Source of the DNA: Costus lasius
Taxonomy: Eukaryota > Streptophyta > Magnoliopsida > Zingiberales > Costaceae
Assembly (NCBI GenBank): GCA_027563935.2
Contig: CM050449.1
Coordinates: 54,639,949 to 54,703,948 of the forward strand
Length of the DNA stretch: 64,000 bases
Direction: 5' to 3'
Shown: positions 33,814-43,360 of the stretch, one piece after another
How the letters are laid out: the number at the start of each line of letters is the position of its first letter
Numbering within the stretch: position 1 is the stretch's first letter
The notes under the pieces: model-generated
Told to the model about the DNA's origin: nothing
The model's database searches: none
What the model saw: the letters and a program-made list of their open reading frames with translations, nothing else
Made by a program: the position numbers and the translations under genes

Positions 33814-35466
33814 TGAAAGTGGCGAAACCTAGGTCATAGGCGCATATAAAATTTTCATAGGCAGCGGAAATTTTAGGTTTCATGATCGTATGGCTTAATC
33901 ATATGATCAACATTAAGACTTGCTTAAAACAAGTGAAGATGTTACCATGGCCATGAGTGGCGGCTTGGAAGAAGATAGAGGGCGAGTGGCTCTCCTCCAA
34001 AGAAGTCGCACACAAGGTGATGGAACTTGCTTCCTTGCGCGTCCCTTGTGCTAGCAAAAACGCCAAGGTATCCTGATCGTGTATGAGGAGATGTGTTCAC
34101 CCCTTTGGCTGGCGAAACTTCTTCCCTTTCGTGGAGGCAAGACACGCACGAGAGGAAGGGGGCGAGAGAGAGAGCATCTCAACGTTCGAAACCGTGGGGG
34201 TTTCCAAAAGGAATCATGCCTTCCAAATATAGTAAGTGTTTTACTCTTACTTTAACTCCCACGTAACCATCAAAACTCATCTCTCAATTGAACCATACGT
34301 TCACCAAAGTGAACCGGTTCTATTCCATTTGGTTCAAAGACCAAATCAAACCAAGCCATGGTCTAGATCTCTTATGAACCAGATGGCTCAAGATCTAACC
34401 ACACATCTCTTGATGCTCTTGATCTCATCGATCAAGCATCAATTCTCCCGATCGAAGCTTACCGATCTCAAGCCCTAATCAATCAAACATGATCAGACCA
34501 GATCTCACTTCCAATCAGAGTTTAAACTCCTTTAAACTGAACCAAAACCATTCAGTCCACACGATCTGACATAAGTAAGCCATATCATCAAATTGTGCGA
34601 CCCTAAGGGTTTCCTTCAATGTCGGTAACGATAACTTACGTTATCACGATCAGAGAGGGGTATCTAGCAACACATCACTGTCTCCCGATATGAAGGAAAG
34701 AGTCTTCCAAGACTACACCCAAACCATAGCACAAGTGTGAATCCAATTCACTTGACATACATGTTTCCTTTGCCACTGGACGTTCTCATTGGACAAGCGT
34801 GTCAAGCCTGTAATTCCAATATGATAAAAATGATTAGATCAGATGAACATAGTCATCTGGGTATGGCCATACACTTTCTCAATCATCTCATCCAGGGGGC
34901 CCCTTTAGAACATCACACTCCAACAAGGAGAGGCAATCCTATATCTATCACTAGTGTCTTAACATGACTCATGCTCATTATCCAAGATAATCTATAACCA
35001 TTATATTTCAAATGATATTGAATTACCTCAAGACAATGCCAATCATCATTTAGAAACACAAGCGATCTCAAGTCAGAGGAAATATGTCACTTGCTTGCAT
35101 ATAAGGATTATTCACATTGTGACAAACAATTGAATATCCTAAGTAGGGTCTGTCCAGTACATCCAATGCACCTATGAGTCTACATCTTATTCCATGCTCG
35201 AAGCATCCTATAAGATTAGAACACATATTAGTCTCAATCATATCAAGGCTGTCTCATGTTCACCAAGATATCTCGACTAAGGACAATGCTAATGTCAGCC
35301 AAGCTGAACACCATTGAGACATTATTCAGAAGTATACATAACAGCAGTAGATAATGTAACAACCTGAATAACAACCATTGCCTTTATAAACTTATACATA
35401 ATTTATACATGATACTGAAATCATCCCAAAGGCCTCAAACATTAGCCTTAAGGCCATACCCCAACA
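33814..35466 (-). repeat. Copia-1 5' LTR (1653 bp)
   Basis: The plus strand runs TGAAAGTGGCG to TACCCCAACA. It is uninterrupted and serves as the reference for the split 3' LTR. It contains the stem-loop region GATAACTTACGTTATC shared by all family LTRs here (about 34630). Confidence 0.95.
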
Positions 35467-36496
35467 TGGGTGTCGTCAGCCCACTTGCGATCCACACCGA
35501 AATGATCCAGCCCAAGGGTGCCATAGACCAGCCCCCAAGCGGCCCAACTCTGGAAGGACACCGCAATCATGTCAGTAACACGGCCCAAGAGCGTGCCACG
35601 ACGGCGGTGACTCAGCCTACGACGTCCAAATTCTACTGCTTCATTGCGGTATGCTCCGAACGCGTCTAACTACCTTCGCAACCACCTCGTACCAGTAGGA
35701 ATCAAAGGACCTGCGCCAGTCCACTTTAGTTGCTAGAAGTTTGTTACTCTTTTGTCCCTTGTAGCAGTTTTTGTCCTTATGTAGCAGTCTTGACTACTTT
35801 TGGGCTGCAAAAGTAAGTAGTTGGTAGGAATTCAGCCCTTGTCTTGTTCCCCTCTCTTATCCTATAAAAGAGAAGGGGTGGGCTAGCTTCATTCTCAGTT
35901 CTCTAGAGTGGTAGAGTACTCCAACTTGTGGAGATCCAAGAGAGTGCCTCGATTCCAAGGTTGTAAGCGTCTTGCCTCGACTTCGAGGCGTGTAGGAGTC
36001 GTGGTCGGTGCCTCGACTCGAAGGTCCATTTCCAGCATTATAAGAAGTAAATCGCACCACCTCCGGTGGGTCAGGTTTGCCTGTTTTCCATTCCCTCGTG
36101 TTCTTTTCCGCTGTAGTTTCCCTCTTGTCCACGAGTATCCGCACGGCGGAGGCGTGGTCGTTCCTTGTTTTTGATTTGTTTCAGGCGCATAGGCGCACGA
36201 GCTGTACGCTGCGAATCCGCTGTCCCCATTGCGACGTACTGAGCTTAAAATTTGCTTAGAGAGCGCACTAAAGGCTAAGTGGTTAGTGGTATATTTTCAG
36301 GAGTTGAGTGTCGTTGATTCCTTCTCGCATTCGTGTTGCCCCGATCGAACTCGATGCTGATTTCTTCGTGTTTTCCTGCTATTTTCTGAACGCTTTTCAC
36401 TTCCCTCGTCTAAAGACCCTCTCCCATTTTCCCATGCATCGTGTAATCCCTTAGAGTACGGCTTTAAGGACCCTCCTCCCACTAGTAGCTGCATCA
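35467..36496 (+). repeat. CRM-2 3' LTR, right fragment
   Basis: Resumes at TGGGTGTCGTCAGCCC, matching 5' LTR position 11333 onward, and ends CTGCATCA at 36496. It contains the end of the LTR-encoded frame (AVCSERV, stop 35667-35669) and a TATA box at 35863. The match to the 5' LTR is close by eye, so CRM-2 is a fairly recent insertion. Confidence 0.92.
35863..35870 (+). promoter_or_regulatory. TATA box of the CRM-2 3' LTR
   Basis: TATAAAAG in a context identical to 11730. Read-through from it would enter Athila-A coding remnants downstream. Confidence 0.65.
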
Positions 36497-36501
36497 TTGT
36501 A

Positions 36502-36946
36502 TCTCCTGCTTTTGAGAAGTAAATCCCACCAATCCCGGTGGGTCAGGTTCACCTGTTTTTACACGTTCTTTCCGAGTTGTGTTTTCGTTCGCCCTCTCAC
36601 CCACGAGCATCCGAGTGTTGGAGTCGTGGATGGTTCCCTGTTCGTTGGTTTGATCGCAGGTGCATAGGCGCGTGAGCTGACCCCGCGATCCGCAACCCCT
36701 GTTCGTGCTTTGCTTAAAATTGCTCCAGAGGTTAGTGAGTGAATTTCAGTAATTTTGGGTGTCGTTGGATTTCTCTTGCATTAGTATTGCCTCGAAATGA
36801 ATTTCCGCCGATTTCTTGTATTTCTTGCTATACTTTCCGAGCGATTTGACTTCCCTCGTCTCAAGACTCTCTCACGATTTCTGTGCATTGTGTAAACACC
36901 GTAGAGGACAGCATTAAGGACCAACCCTCCTACAGTAGTTGTATCA
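36502..36946 (+). repeat. CRM-1 3' LTR, right portion
   Basis: After the second ttgta (36497-36501) the sequence is a diverged relative of the end of the CRM-2 LTR (AGTAAATCCCACC..CCGGTGGGTCAGG). It ends AGTAGTTGTATCA at 36946, the inverted match of the LTR start TGATACA at 9440. The next bases (AAGCTGCTGC) belong to the Athila-A gag frame. Confidence 0.87.
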
Positions 36947-37776
36947 AAGCTGCTGCTATTTCTTCTATCACTTGTGAAATTTGTGGTAACATCAGTCACT
37001 CATCTGAAAACTGTAGAGTTGTTGTAGATCAAGGGGATGAACATGACAATGCTTTAGGGACTTATAATCAAAGTGAAACCAATGATCCCTATTCTGGAAC
37101 TTATAACCCTGGATGGAGAAATCACCCCAACCTTTCATGGAGAAACAATAACAATGAAAGAGGACAAACTGAGAATAAAGGATTCCAAAGACCGAACCAA
37201 AACCAAAACCATAACATAAATCAGAATTCTAGTGTAGAATCCATGTTTGAATAAATTATGGCAAATCAAAATCTGTTCATGTCTAATCAAAGCCAAATTG
37301 TGACAAATCGAAACAGACAAATTGAAGAATTTAAGGAAAATCTTAATCAAATCTACTCCAGATTGGAAAGAATAGAGGCACACAATAAGATTTTAGAAAA
37401 TCAAATTGCACAACAAGCCAGTACTTCTTATAGACCCCCTGGGAAATTGCCTGCTAAACCTGAGATAAACCCTATGGAGCATTGTAATGCCATCATGACT
37501 AGAAGTGGGAAAGAACTAGGAGAGCCTAAAGGGAAGGTTGAATTTAAGGAAAAAGAGTCTTATGGTCATGATGAGGAATTAGAATTAGAATTAGAAAAAT
37601 CCTCTAAACATGAACAAACCCTACCTAGTTTAACACCTCAAAAAGGTGATGAACCAAAAGGGGATGTGCCATGTAAAGAAGATGATTCTAAATCTGACTT
37701 ACCTCCACCCTACAGACCACCAAAACCTTTTCCTCAAAGGCAAGTTCAAAACAAACTAGACAAAACGATTTGCTAA
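36947..37776 (+). pseudogene. Athila-A gag C-terminal part
   Basis: The frame from CRM-1 continues AAAISSITCEICGNISHSSENC, with a CX2CX4HX4C zinc knuckle. An Asn/Gln-rich stretch follows, then an in-frame TAA at 37252-37254. The same frame resumes (QNLFMSNQ, RLERIEAHNKILENQIAQQ coiled coil) to a Pro-rich linker with the PGKLPAKPEINPMEH and AIMTRSGKEL signatures usual before Athila protease. It ends at 37774 by an extra A near 37768, after which the protease frame starts. Capsid sequences are left of the window. Confidence 0.8.
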
Positions 37777-38733
37777 ATTCCTTGAAATCTTGAAAAAGCT
37801 TTACATTAATATTCCTTTTACTGAAGTTATTTCTCAAATGCCTTCATATGCAAAGTTCTTGAAAGAAATATTGTCTAGTAAGAGAAAGTTAGATGATTTT
37901 GGTACTTGCACAGTAACATTGACTGAGAATTGTAGTGCAGTCATTCAAAATAAACTGCCACTAAAACTAAAAGATCCAGGTAGTTTTTCTATACCTTGTT
38001 CAATTGGCACTATGGCTTTTGACCGAGCCTTATGTGATTTAGGTGCAAGTGTAAGTCTAATGCCTCTTTCTATCTACAGGAAACTAAATCTTGGAGAGCT
38101 GAAACCTACATCCATATCTTAGCAGCTCACGGATTCATCCTGTAGGTATCTTAGAGAATGTTCCAATCAAGATAGGTGAGTTTTTCATACCTGCAGATTT
38201 TGTAGTCTTGGACATGGAAGAAAATTTCAAAAACCCTATAATTTTAGGTAGACCACTGTTAGCCACTGCTAAAGCAAACATAGATGTGAAAGAAGGAAAG
38301 ATCACTTTTGATATCTGTGAAAACATTATTGAATTTAATCTTAATAACTCTTTGAATAAACTTTCTTACTCAGGATCATGTTGTAGTATTGAGGTGATTG
38401 ATGATATTATTTATGATGTTTGCAATTTATTTGATGAACCCTCAAATATTGAAACTGACAAATCTTCTGAGGAAATTGATAAAGTGTTACAAGAAAAGAA
38501 AGACAAAAATTCAAGAAGAAGGTGAAAAAGAAGAAGAAAATCTAGACTGTTTGACAAAGGAAAGAAAATTTGGAGCAAAATTGGAGATTGTTTCAAGACT
38601 GTCAGACAAATCAAGACTGTCTGACAAATCTATGTGGTTCAATGTGATGCCCAACCAAAAGAAAAATCATAGGGGCAATCGAAGAATTCGCGATCACACC
38701 CGAGTGCAAAAGGGTCAAGCTAATGACCTTTAA
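37777..38733 (+). pseudogene. Athila-A protease and truncated pol; RT to integrase missing
   Basis: The protease-type block has LKKLYINIPF, then MAFDRALCDLGASVSLMPLSI, the Athila form of the aspartic protease site. A stop at 38120 and frame changes follow. The next block (DMEENFKNPIILGRPLLATAKANIDV) is the protease C-terminus, ending near 38525. Charged low-complexity codons lead to 38733 and straight into the sequence that, in Athila-B, lies after integrase (AATTAGCACTTCTTGGGAGGCAACCC). No RT, RNase H or integrase motif occurs in between, so roughly 4 kb of pol has been lost or was never present in this subtype. Confidence 0.78.
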
Positions 38734-39775
38734 ATTAGCACTTCTTGGGAGGCAACCCAAGCTTTCTAACCTTTATTTGTTTTATTTTATTTAATTTTTA
38801 CTTAGGACTAATTTTTCTTTTATTTTTATAGGAAAAATATGATTTGAAGCAAATTACGGCACTACCGTAAAGTCTGTTATGGTACCATATTTTCAGCTCA
38901 CTTTCTACTAGAGAGTTGTGACAAAATTACGGCACTACCGTAAACACTTACACGGTACCGTATTTTGTCGTCAAAATCAACCCGAGAGTACTATCATTTT
39001 TACGGTAGTACCGTAATATATTTTATGGTGCCATATTTTCATGAATATATTTTTTTTTTACTTTGATTAAAAAAAACTGCTTGATTTTACGGCGGCACCG
39101 TAAACTGCTTCACGGTACCGTATTTTTGAGTCACTTTCATACAGAAGGCTCCCGAAATTTTACGGCAGTACCGTAAGTTATATTACGGTACCGTATTTCT
39201 GAACCAGTTTTGACCCTTGAGCAATCGTGATTTTACGGCAGTGCCGTAAGATATTACACTGCCATAATTTGTTTTCTGACACGCAAGCTCTGTGCTGTAT
39301 TTAGGGTTTCGACCGAACCGTTTTTAGGGTTTTTACCCTTGTTCTCACTCATTTTTTAACCGTTCTTGTATTTCTGATCATCTTCGACCACCTGAGGACG
39401 CTGGCGACTCTTCCCGTTCAGCTTTCATCGACGATTAGGTACTCGTTTCACCGATTTGATGAGTTTTTATCAAATTTTGCCCTTTTCACTCGTTTTCACT
39501 CGTTTCTCAACCATTTTGAGTGATTCTTGTTTTCATTTACTCATTAGAGAACATACTATCGATCTTTGTTGGATTCAGACTGATTTTTGTCACCAATTTG
39601 AGCCAAAACATGTTGAATGAGTTTGAAATCACTGTTCATGAACATTTACTCTGTTTTTCACTCTGTTTATAGCTGATAATGCTTGTAGAACATGTTGATA
39701 GGATGCCAATGACTAGATTTACAATGTTGTATTGTTATGCATTGAATGATGAGTTTGCAGCTTGAGTTCATACTC
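38734..39775 (+). other. Athila-A pre-ORF region with palindrome array and acceptor-like site
   Basis: A pyrimidine run ending in TTTTATTTTTATAG (38830) resembles a 3' splice site. Six palindromic units follow (38854-39270, listed separately). Then comes an AT-rich leader with GATTAGGTACTC and TTTGCAGCTTGAG near 39436 and 39755 that could bound an intron before the ORF start at 39776. Nothing coding is evident. Confidence 0.6.
38854..39270 (+). repeat. Palindrome array A1 (six units, 73-bp spacing)
   Basis: A 17-bp palindrome near TTACGGCANTGCCGTAA starts at 38854, 38927, 39000, 39087, 39160 and 39233 (73, 73, 87, 73, 73 bp). Each is followed after 8-10 bp by a second palindrome of type ACGGTACCGT. 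The spacers between are poorly conserved while the palindromes persist. The sixth unit's second motif is eroded. Confidence 0.92.
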
Positions 39776-41161
39776 ATGGCACCAAGAACAAAATCGATTT
39801 ATCCAAGAAGAAAAGGGAAAGCCCCTACTGAATCATCCCAACCACATAACCCCCATGGGATTGTCTTCAAAAATGAAATGCAGGAATCCAGATACAACAA
39901 AATTTTTGAAAGAAAAATCATCAACACCGAGTATGCTGATCAAAGAACATTGGAAGCCTTAGGGCTTTATGAAGACATACTTTGGATGTTTGAGAGGATC
40001 AAAGCTAAGCAGTTCTTCCAGATGACTCCATACACTTATCTACCACTTGTTTTGGAGTTCTTGAGCAGCTTGATAATTGACTTGAAGGAATTCTCGAATG
40101 GACCTGCAGAGGGGGAAATCACTTTCAGACTGGCAAATGAGGAGAGGAAGCTGACACTGCAAGAAGTCAGAGATATTTTTGGACTGAGCACAGGAGGTTA
40201 CACTGAGATACCCCTGGGCTTCATGGAGAGCATTTTTTGGAATCAGTTCACCAATGAAAACCACTTCTATGCAGTGTTTGCTATAGCTAGCAAGATCATG
40301 AACCCATGCATCAAGTATGTACACGGGGTTCTAGCACACACTGTATTTGGGAGAGGAGACAGTGACGACATGGTCCGTCAACATGAGCTCTATTTTCTTT
40401 GGGGGATGCTCAATGGATTTGCTGTTGATGTAGCTTTCTTCATGGTAAAACATATGGATAGGGTTGCCAGAGCGAGTAGAGGATCTGTGGTAATAGGAGG
40501 TTTGATTACTCCTATAGCTAGATATTTTGGAATATAGCCCTATGGAATTGAGTTGGCAAAAGGGAATGCAAGACTAGACATTGAGTCTTGCATAGCAATG
40601 AAGATGATTATTAGAGAAGGTGACATTTTTTGTTTGGTCCTTGGACCGAATGTCCCTCCTCTACTATTACCTCTAATCGAGAAGACCACGGTCAGAGAAA
40701 GAGCCAACTGGAAATTATCCCCTAGTGAAGCTGAGGCAGCTTTTACTCCACCACTGGATACAGTTCCACTGCCACCCACCTGGGGTGGAAGGGGTGATCC
40801 CTATGGGATGGAGTCACCTCCTCATGATTCTTCTCAGCCCGCTCGTACTTCCTCACATGGGACGAGGGGTGGTTTTGCCAGCCATCGCGATCCAGGTTTT
40901 CAGGCGCTCACAGCACAGATGTACAACCAAGAACGCCGCCTGGATGGGATGCAAGAGACTCTGGGATACATCCACAGGGATATGGAGAGATTGTGCAATC
41001 ATATGGAAGACATGGGCAACTTCCTTTATGACCATTTTGGTTATGCAGATCACAGAGACTTCGGATATCAAGGTGATCAAGAAGGAGGAACGCCATACTA
41101 TGATCCCATGGAGATAGCCGCGAGGGACTCTGAGGCCACACGATCAGATGGCTACGAGTAG
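39776..41161 (+). pseudogene. Athila-A post-pol ORF (ATHILA ORF1-like), one nonsense codon
   Basis: The likely start is ATG 39776 (MAPRTKSIYPRRKG); an earlier ATG in frame at 39746 is less likely. The frame runs 461 codons to a stop at 41159-41161 with one TAG at 40535-40537. The N-terminal basic segment precedes a globular block (LEFLSSLIIDLKEF, ITFRLANEERKLTL, NPCIKYVHGVLAHTVFGRG), a Pro/Gly-rich linker (TWGGRGDPYGM), and a C-terminal amphipathic stretch (GYIHRDMERLCNHMEDMGNF). I see no signal peptide or membrane helix, so an envelope role is not supported by this copy. It resembles the ATHILA ORF1-type family of unknown function. The same ORF, more damaged, is in Athila-B. Confidence 0.75.
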
Positions 41162-42357
41162 ATGCTTTGTGAGTATCATCTTCCTATACTTATTGCTATT
41201 TTGTTCATCTTGTCTTATTTCTATTTCATATAGGGAAGGATGGATCTTCTGCACTCAACAACCATCGCTACTGCTATTTTTCGTGCTTATCTTTATTTTT
41301 CGATACGGTTGTATGATGATGATTCTACTGATTTCTGTTTTACTTCGATGGGGTTGTATTAAGACATGTTGACATTCTGATGACTTTTACTTTTCAATAT
41401 GGTTGTACCATGTGGTGATGATATTTTTCTTTGATGATATGATCGTTGACGTTTTGATGATGATGAGTATATTTTTGTTTTATATTGTTGATGAATTGAT
41501 TGATTGATGAACAATAGATTCAAATTCATGATTAGAGAAAAACCCTATCATGTTAGATTTACTTCTTCAATGCATATCTATCTTTGAAATTTGACATTGG
41601 TTGATGCATGAAATTTTGGGTAGATGTATTATTTGAGGAATAAGATCTAAGGTGAACCTATTCTTTTGAATAAAATGAGTATATGAGTATGATTTGTGAA
41701 TTGATATCAATTGATCAACCGAATAGATGTTTAGTCTGTTTTGCTATTTGTTGGGAAATAAGAATCCAAGATCCACAAAAATAGTGAAAGACTCCCCTAC
41801 TTAGCACTATGTAAAATTGATAGTGGTACCTAAAACATGGGTTGAAGTCTATGCATGAAAAATAATGAGAGATAAAAAAAAATAATAAGACTCCTCTACT
41901 TGGCACTATGTAAAATTGATAGTGGTACCTAAGATAAGAGTTGAAGTCAAAAATAAAAAGTGTGCATCTATGTGGGTACATTCCATCTATGCAAAAATAA
42001 CAAAATCCATAAAAAAGAAAAGACAAATTTTGTGTGGAAAAAGATCTTGGAAAACTTAATTCCTGTAAACAAAAGCATGATAGATTTGAATTGATATTGG
42101 GTGAAATCATGAGATTGAAAATTTTATTTATTATACAAGTTGCAAGGTTTTATTTGATTGAGTTAGGGATCTAGAAGATTGAATTCTAAGGATTATATGT
42201 TTATTTGAAGTTTTTTGAAACAATTGATGAAATTTTTCATTAATAAGTTGTATTTTAGAAATTTATTGAGCATGAAAAGGTTATTCTTCTAATTAAATAT
42301 TGATTTCAAATTTTGATTTTTGCTTGAGGACAAGCAAAGTTTGAGCCTTATGTATTT
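41162..42357 (+). other. Athila-A 3' untranslated region
   Basis: AT-rich, no credible gene. A segment beginning GACTCCCCTACTTAGCACT is repeated at 41790 and 41889 (about 99 bp apart; single copy in Athila-B at about 59605). It ends with GCTTGAGGACAAGCAAAGTTTGAGCC, a sequence also found before the Athila-B LTR and resembling the usual Athila pre-LTR segment. A purine tract directly at the LTR is not obvious. Confidence 0.65.
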
Positions 42358-42611
42358 TGATGACACCAAAATATATAGTATATTTTGTATCATTTTAGAT
42401 ATCTTTTCATGCTAAATTGAGGATCTTTTGCTTATTTTTATGCTGAATTCATCAAATATTGCAAAGTCTACTTCTATTTTGGTTTTTCATGATTTTCAGG
42501 CAAAAAGGCACTATTTTAAGACGTTTTCAAGCAAAATCAAATACATGGAAGAGTTACCATCATCAAGAGGAAATCACCCAATAAATTTCACGCAAAACAG
42601 AGTAACAAACC

Positions 42612-42980
42612 AAAATACGGCAAGGCCGTAAACTATATTACGGTACCGTATTTCCACACGGTACCGTAATATCCATCCAATGTCGTAATTTGGAGATATT
42701 CCGAATAGAAGGTTTTGTCGAAAATACGGCACTACCGTAAACCATTTTATGGGCCGTATTTTGCAGCGCCTTCAGAACAGAAAGTTTCATTGATTTTACG
42801 GCACTACCGTAAACTTTGACACGGGCCGTATTTTCCAGACGTTCCTGACCAGAGAGTTCAGCCGATTTTACGGCAGTGCCATGAACCATATTACGATACC
42901 GTATTTCCCAGCACTTTCGGAATAGGAGACTCAAGCGATTTTACGGCAGTGCCGTGAACTATTACACTGTCGTATTTTCA
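42612..42980 (+). repeat. Palindrome array A2 inside the Athila-A LTR
   Basis: TACGGCAAGGCCGTA at 42616, then 17-bp palindromes at 42724, 42796, 42868 and 42941 (72-73-bp spacing), most followed by ACGGTACCGTA or TATGGGCCGTA. It is the same type and spacing as array A1 in the internal region of this element. Confidence 0.9.
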
Positions 42981-43334
42981 TTTTTGAACGCGACTCCCAG
43001 GTCAATTTTGAAGCCCGATTCTTGCAGAGATTATTGTGGGCGATCCAGAGCGTTAAATTGGATGCCATAAGAAGAAGAAGGAGAGCTCACGACGAGAGGA
43101 TCACGTAGACACCAAAAGCCCCAAATTGCATCCACTATCAAGAGAGAAATCATGGTACACGTCGCCGCTTAGGGTTCCGCCGCCGCGATCAATCCAAAGC
43201 ACCTCTGGCCATGATTTTCATACTAAAGCTTCGCCTGGAGAAGGAGACAACGTGCCAAAAGTTTCAGAACGAAAGGAGATCAAATTGAGGAGAAATCAAA
43301 GGAAGAAGAAGCGCCGCCACTTTCATTACAAATT

Positions 43335-43360
43335 ACGGCTGTGAAATATTTCACAGCCGT
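43335..43360. repeat. 26-bp perfect palindrome in the Athila-A LTR
   Basis: Left arm ACGGCTGTGAAAT is followed at once by its exact reverse complement ATTTCACAGCCGT. The matching place in the Athila-B LTR (61065-61088) reads GGGCTGTGAAAT then ATTTCACACCCC, palindromic at 11 of 12 positions with a different outer stem. Confidence 0.93.

Larger units (their letters stand above)
19174..35466 (-). mobile_element. Copia-1: Ty1/copia element (Angela/BARE-like) on the minus strand, with nested elements
   Basis: Two LTRs in the same orientation bound it: 33814-35466 (5' LTR) and 19174-22520 (3' LTR, interrupted). A Met-tRNA primer site lies beside the 5' LTR and a purine tract beside the 3' LTR. Coding pieces on the minus strand are gag/protease/integrase start (about 30473-31990) and RT end/RNase H (22541-23556); the middle is replaced by Copia-2. 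The assignment to an Angela/BARE-like lineage rests on the LTR start TGTTGG, LTR length near 1.65 kb and gag style, and is tentative. The two LTRs differ by only a dozen or so substitutions by eye, so insertion was recent. Confidence 0.88.
10609..36496 (+). mobile_element. CRM-2: complete CRM-clade chromovirus carrying nested copia insertions
   Basis: The borders are 10609 (TGATGCAG) and 36496 (CTGCATCA), an exact 8-bp terminal inverted repeat, flanked by ttgta at 10604-10608 and 36497-36501. The internal order is 5' LTR, Met-tRNA primer site, gag, protease, solo copia LTR, RT, RNase H, integrase, then a 3' LTR split by Copia-1. Removing the insertions gives a typical full-length element. It lies inside the LTR of CRM-1, a related but distinct subfamily (LTR halves clearly diverged). 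Confidence 0.93.
7037..36946 (+). mobile_element. CRM-1: CRM-clade chromovirus, pol 3' part and split 3' LTR (contains CRM-2)
   Basis: The element enters at 7037 in mid-RT, because the Tekay element separates it from its gag off the left edge. Its 3' LTR runs 9440-10608 and, after the CRM-2 insertion and repeated ttgta, 36502-36946. The LTR termini are TGATACA and TGTATCA. Immediately after 36946 an Athila gag frame begins, so CRM-1 is itself inserted in Athila-A. Assignment to the CRM clade (centromeric retrotransposons of plants) rests on the RT/integrase sequence, TGAT.. LTR ends, a Met-tRNA primer type in the sister copy, and the coding overlap into the LTR known for that clade. Confidence 0.85.

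Noticed and set aside
38854..39270. CRISPR-like look (palindromic repeats with variable spacers)
   Set aside because: The repeats are 17 bp and imperfect, sit inside plant retrotransposons and recur in LTRs; no cas genes. Reported as transposon palindrome arrays instead.
39776..41161. Envelope protein
   Set aside because: Placed like env, but no signal peptide, membrane segment or cleavage site is seen; called an ATHILA ORF1-like protein of unknown role.
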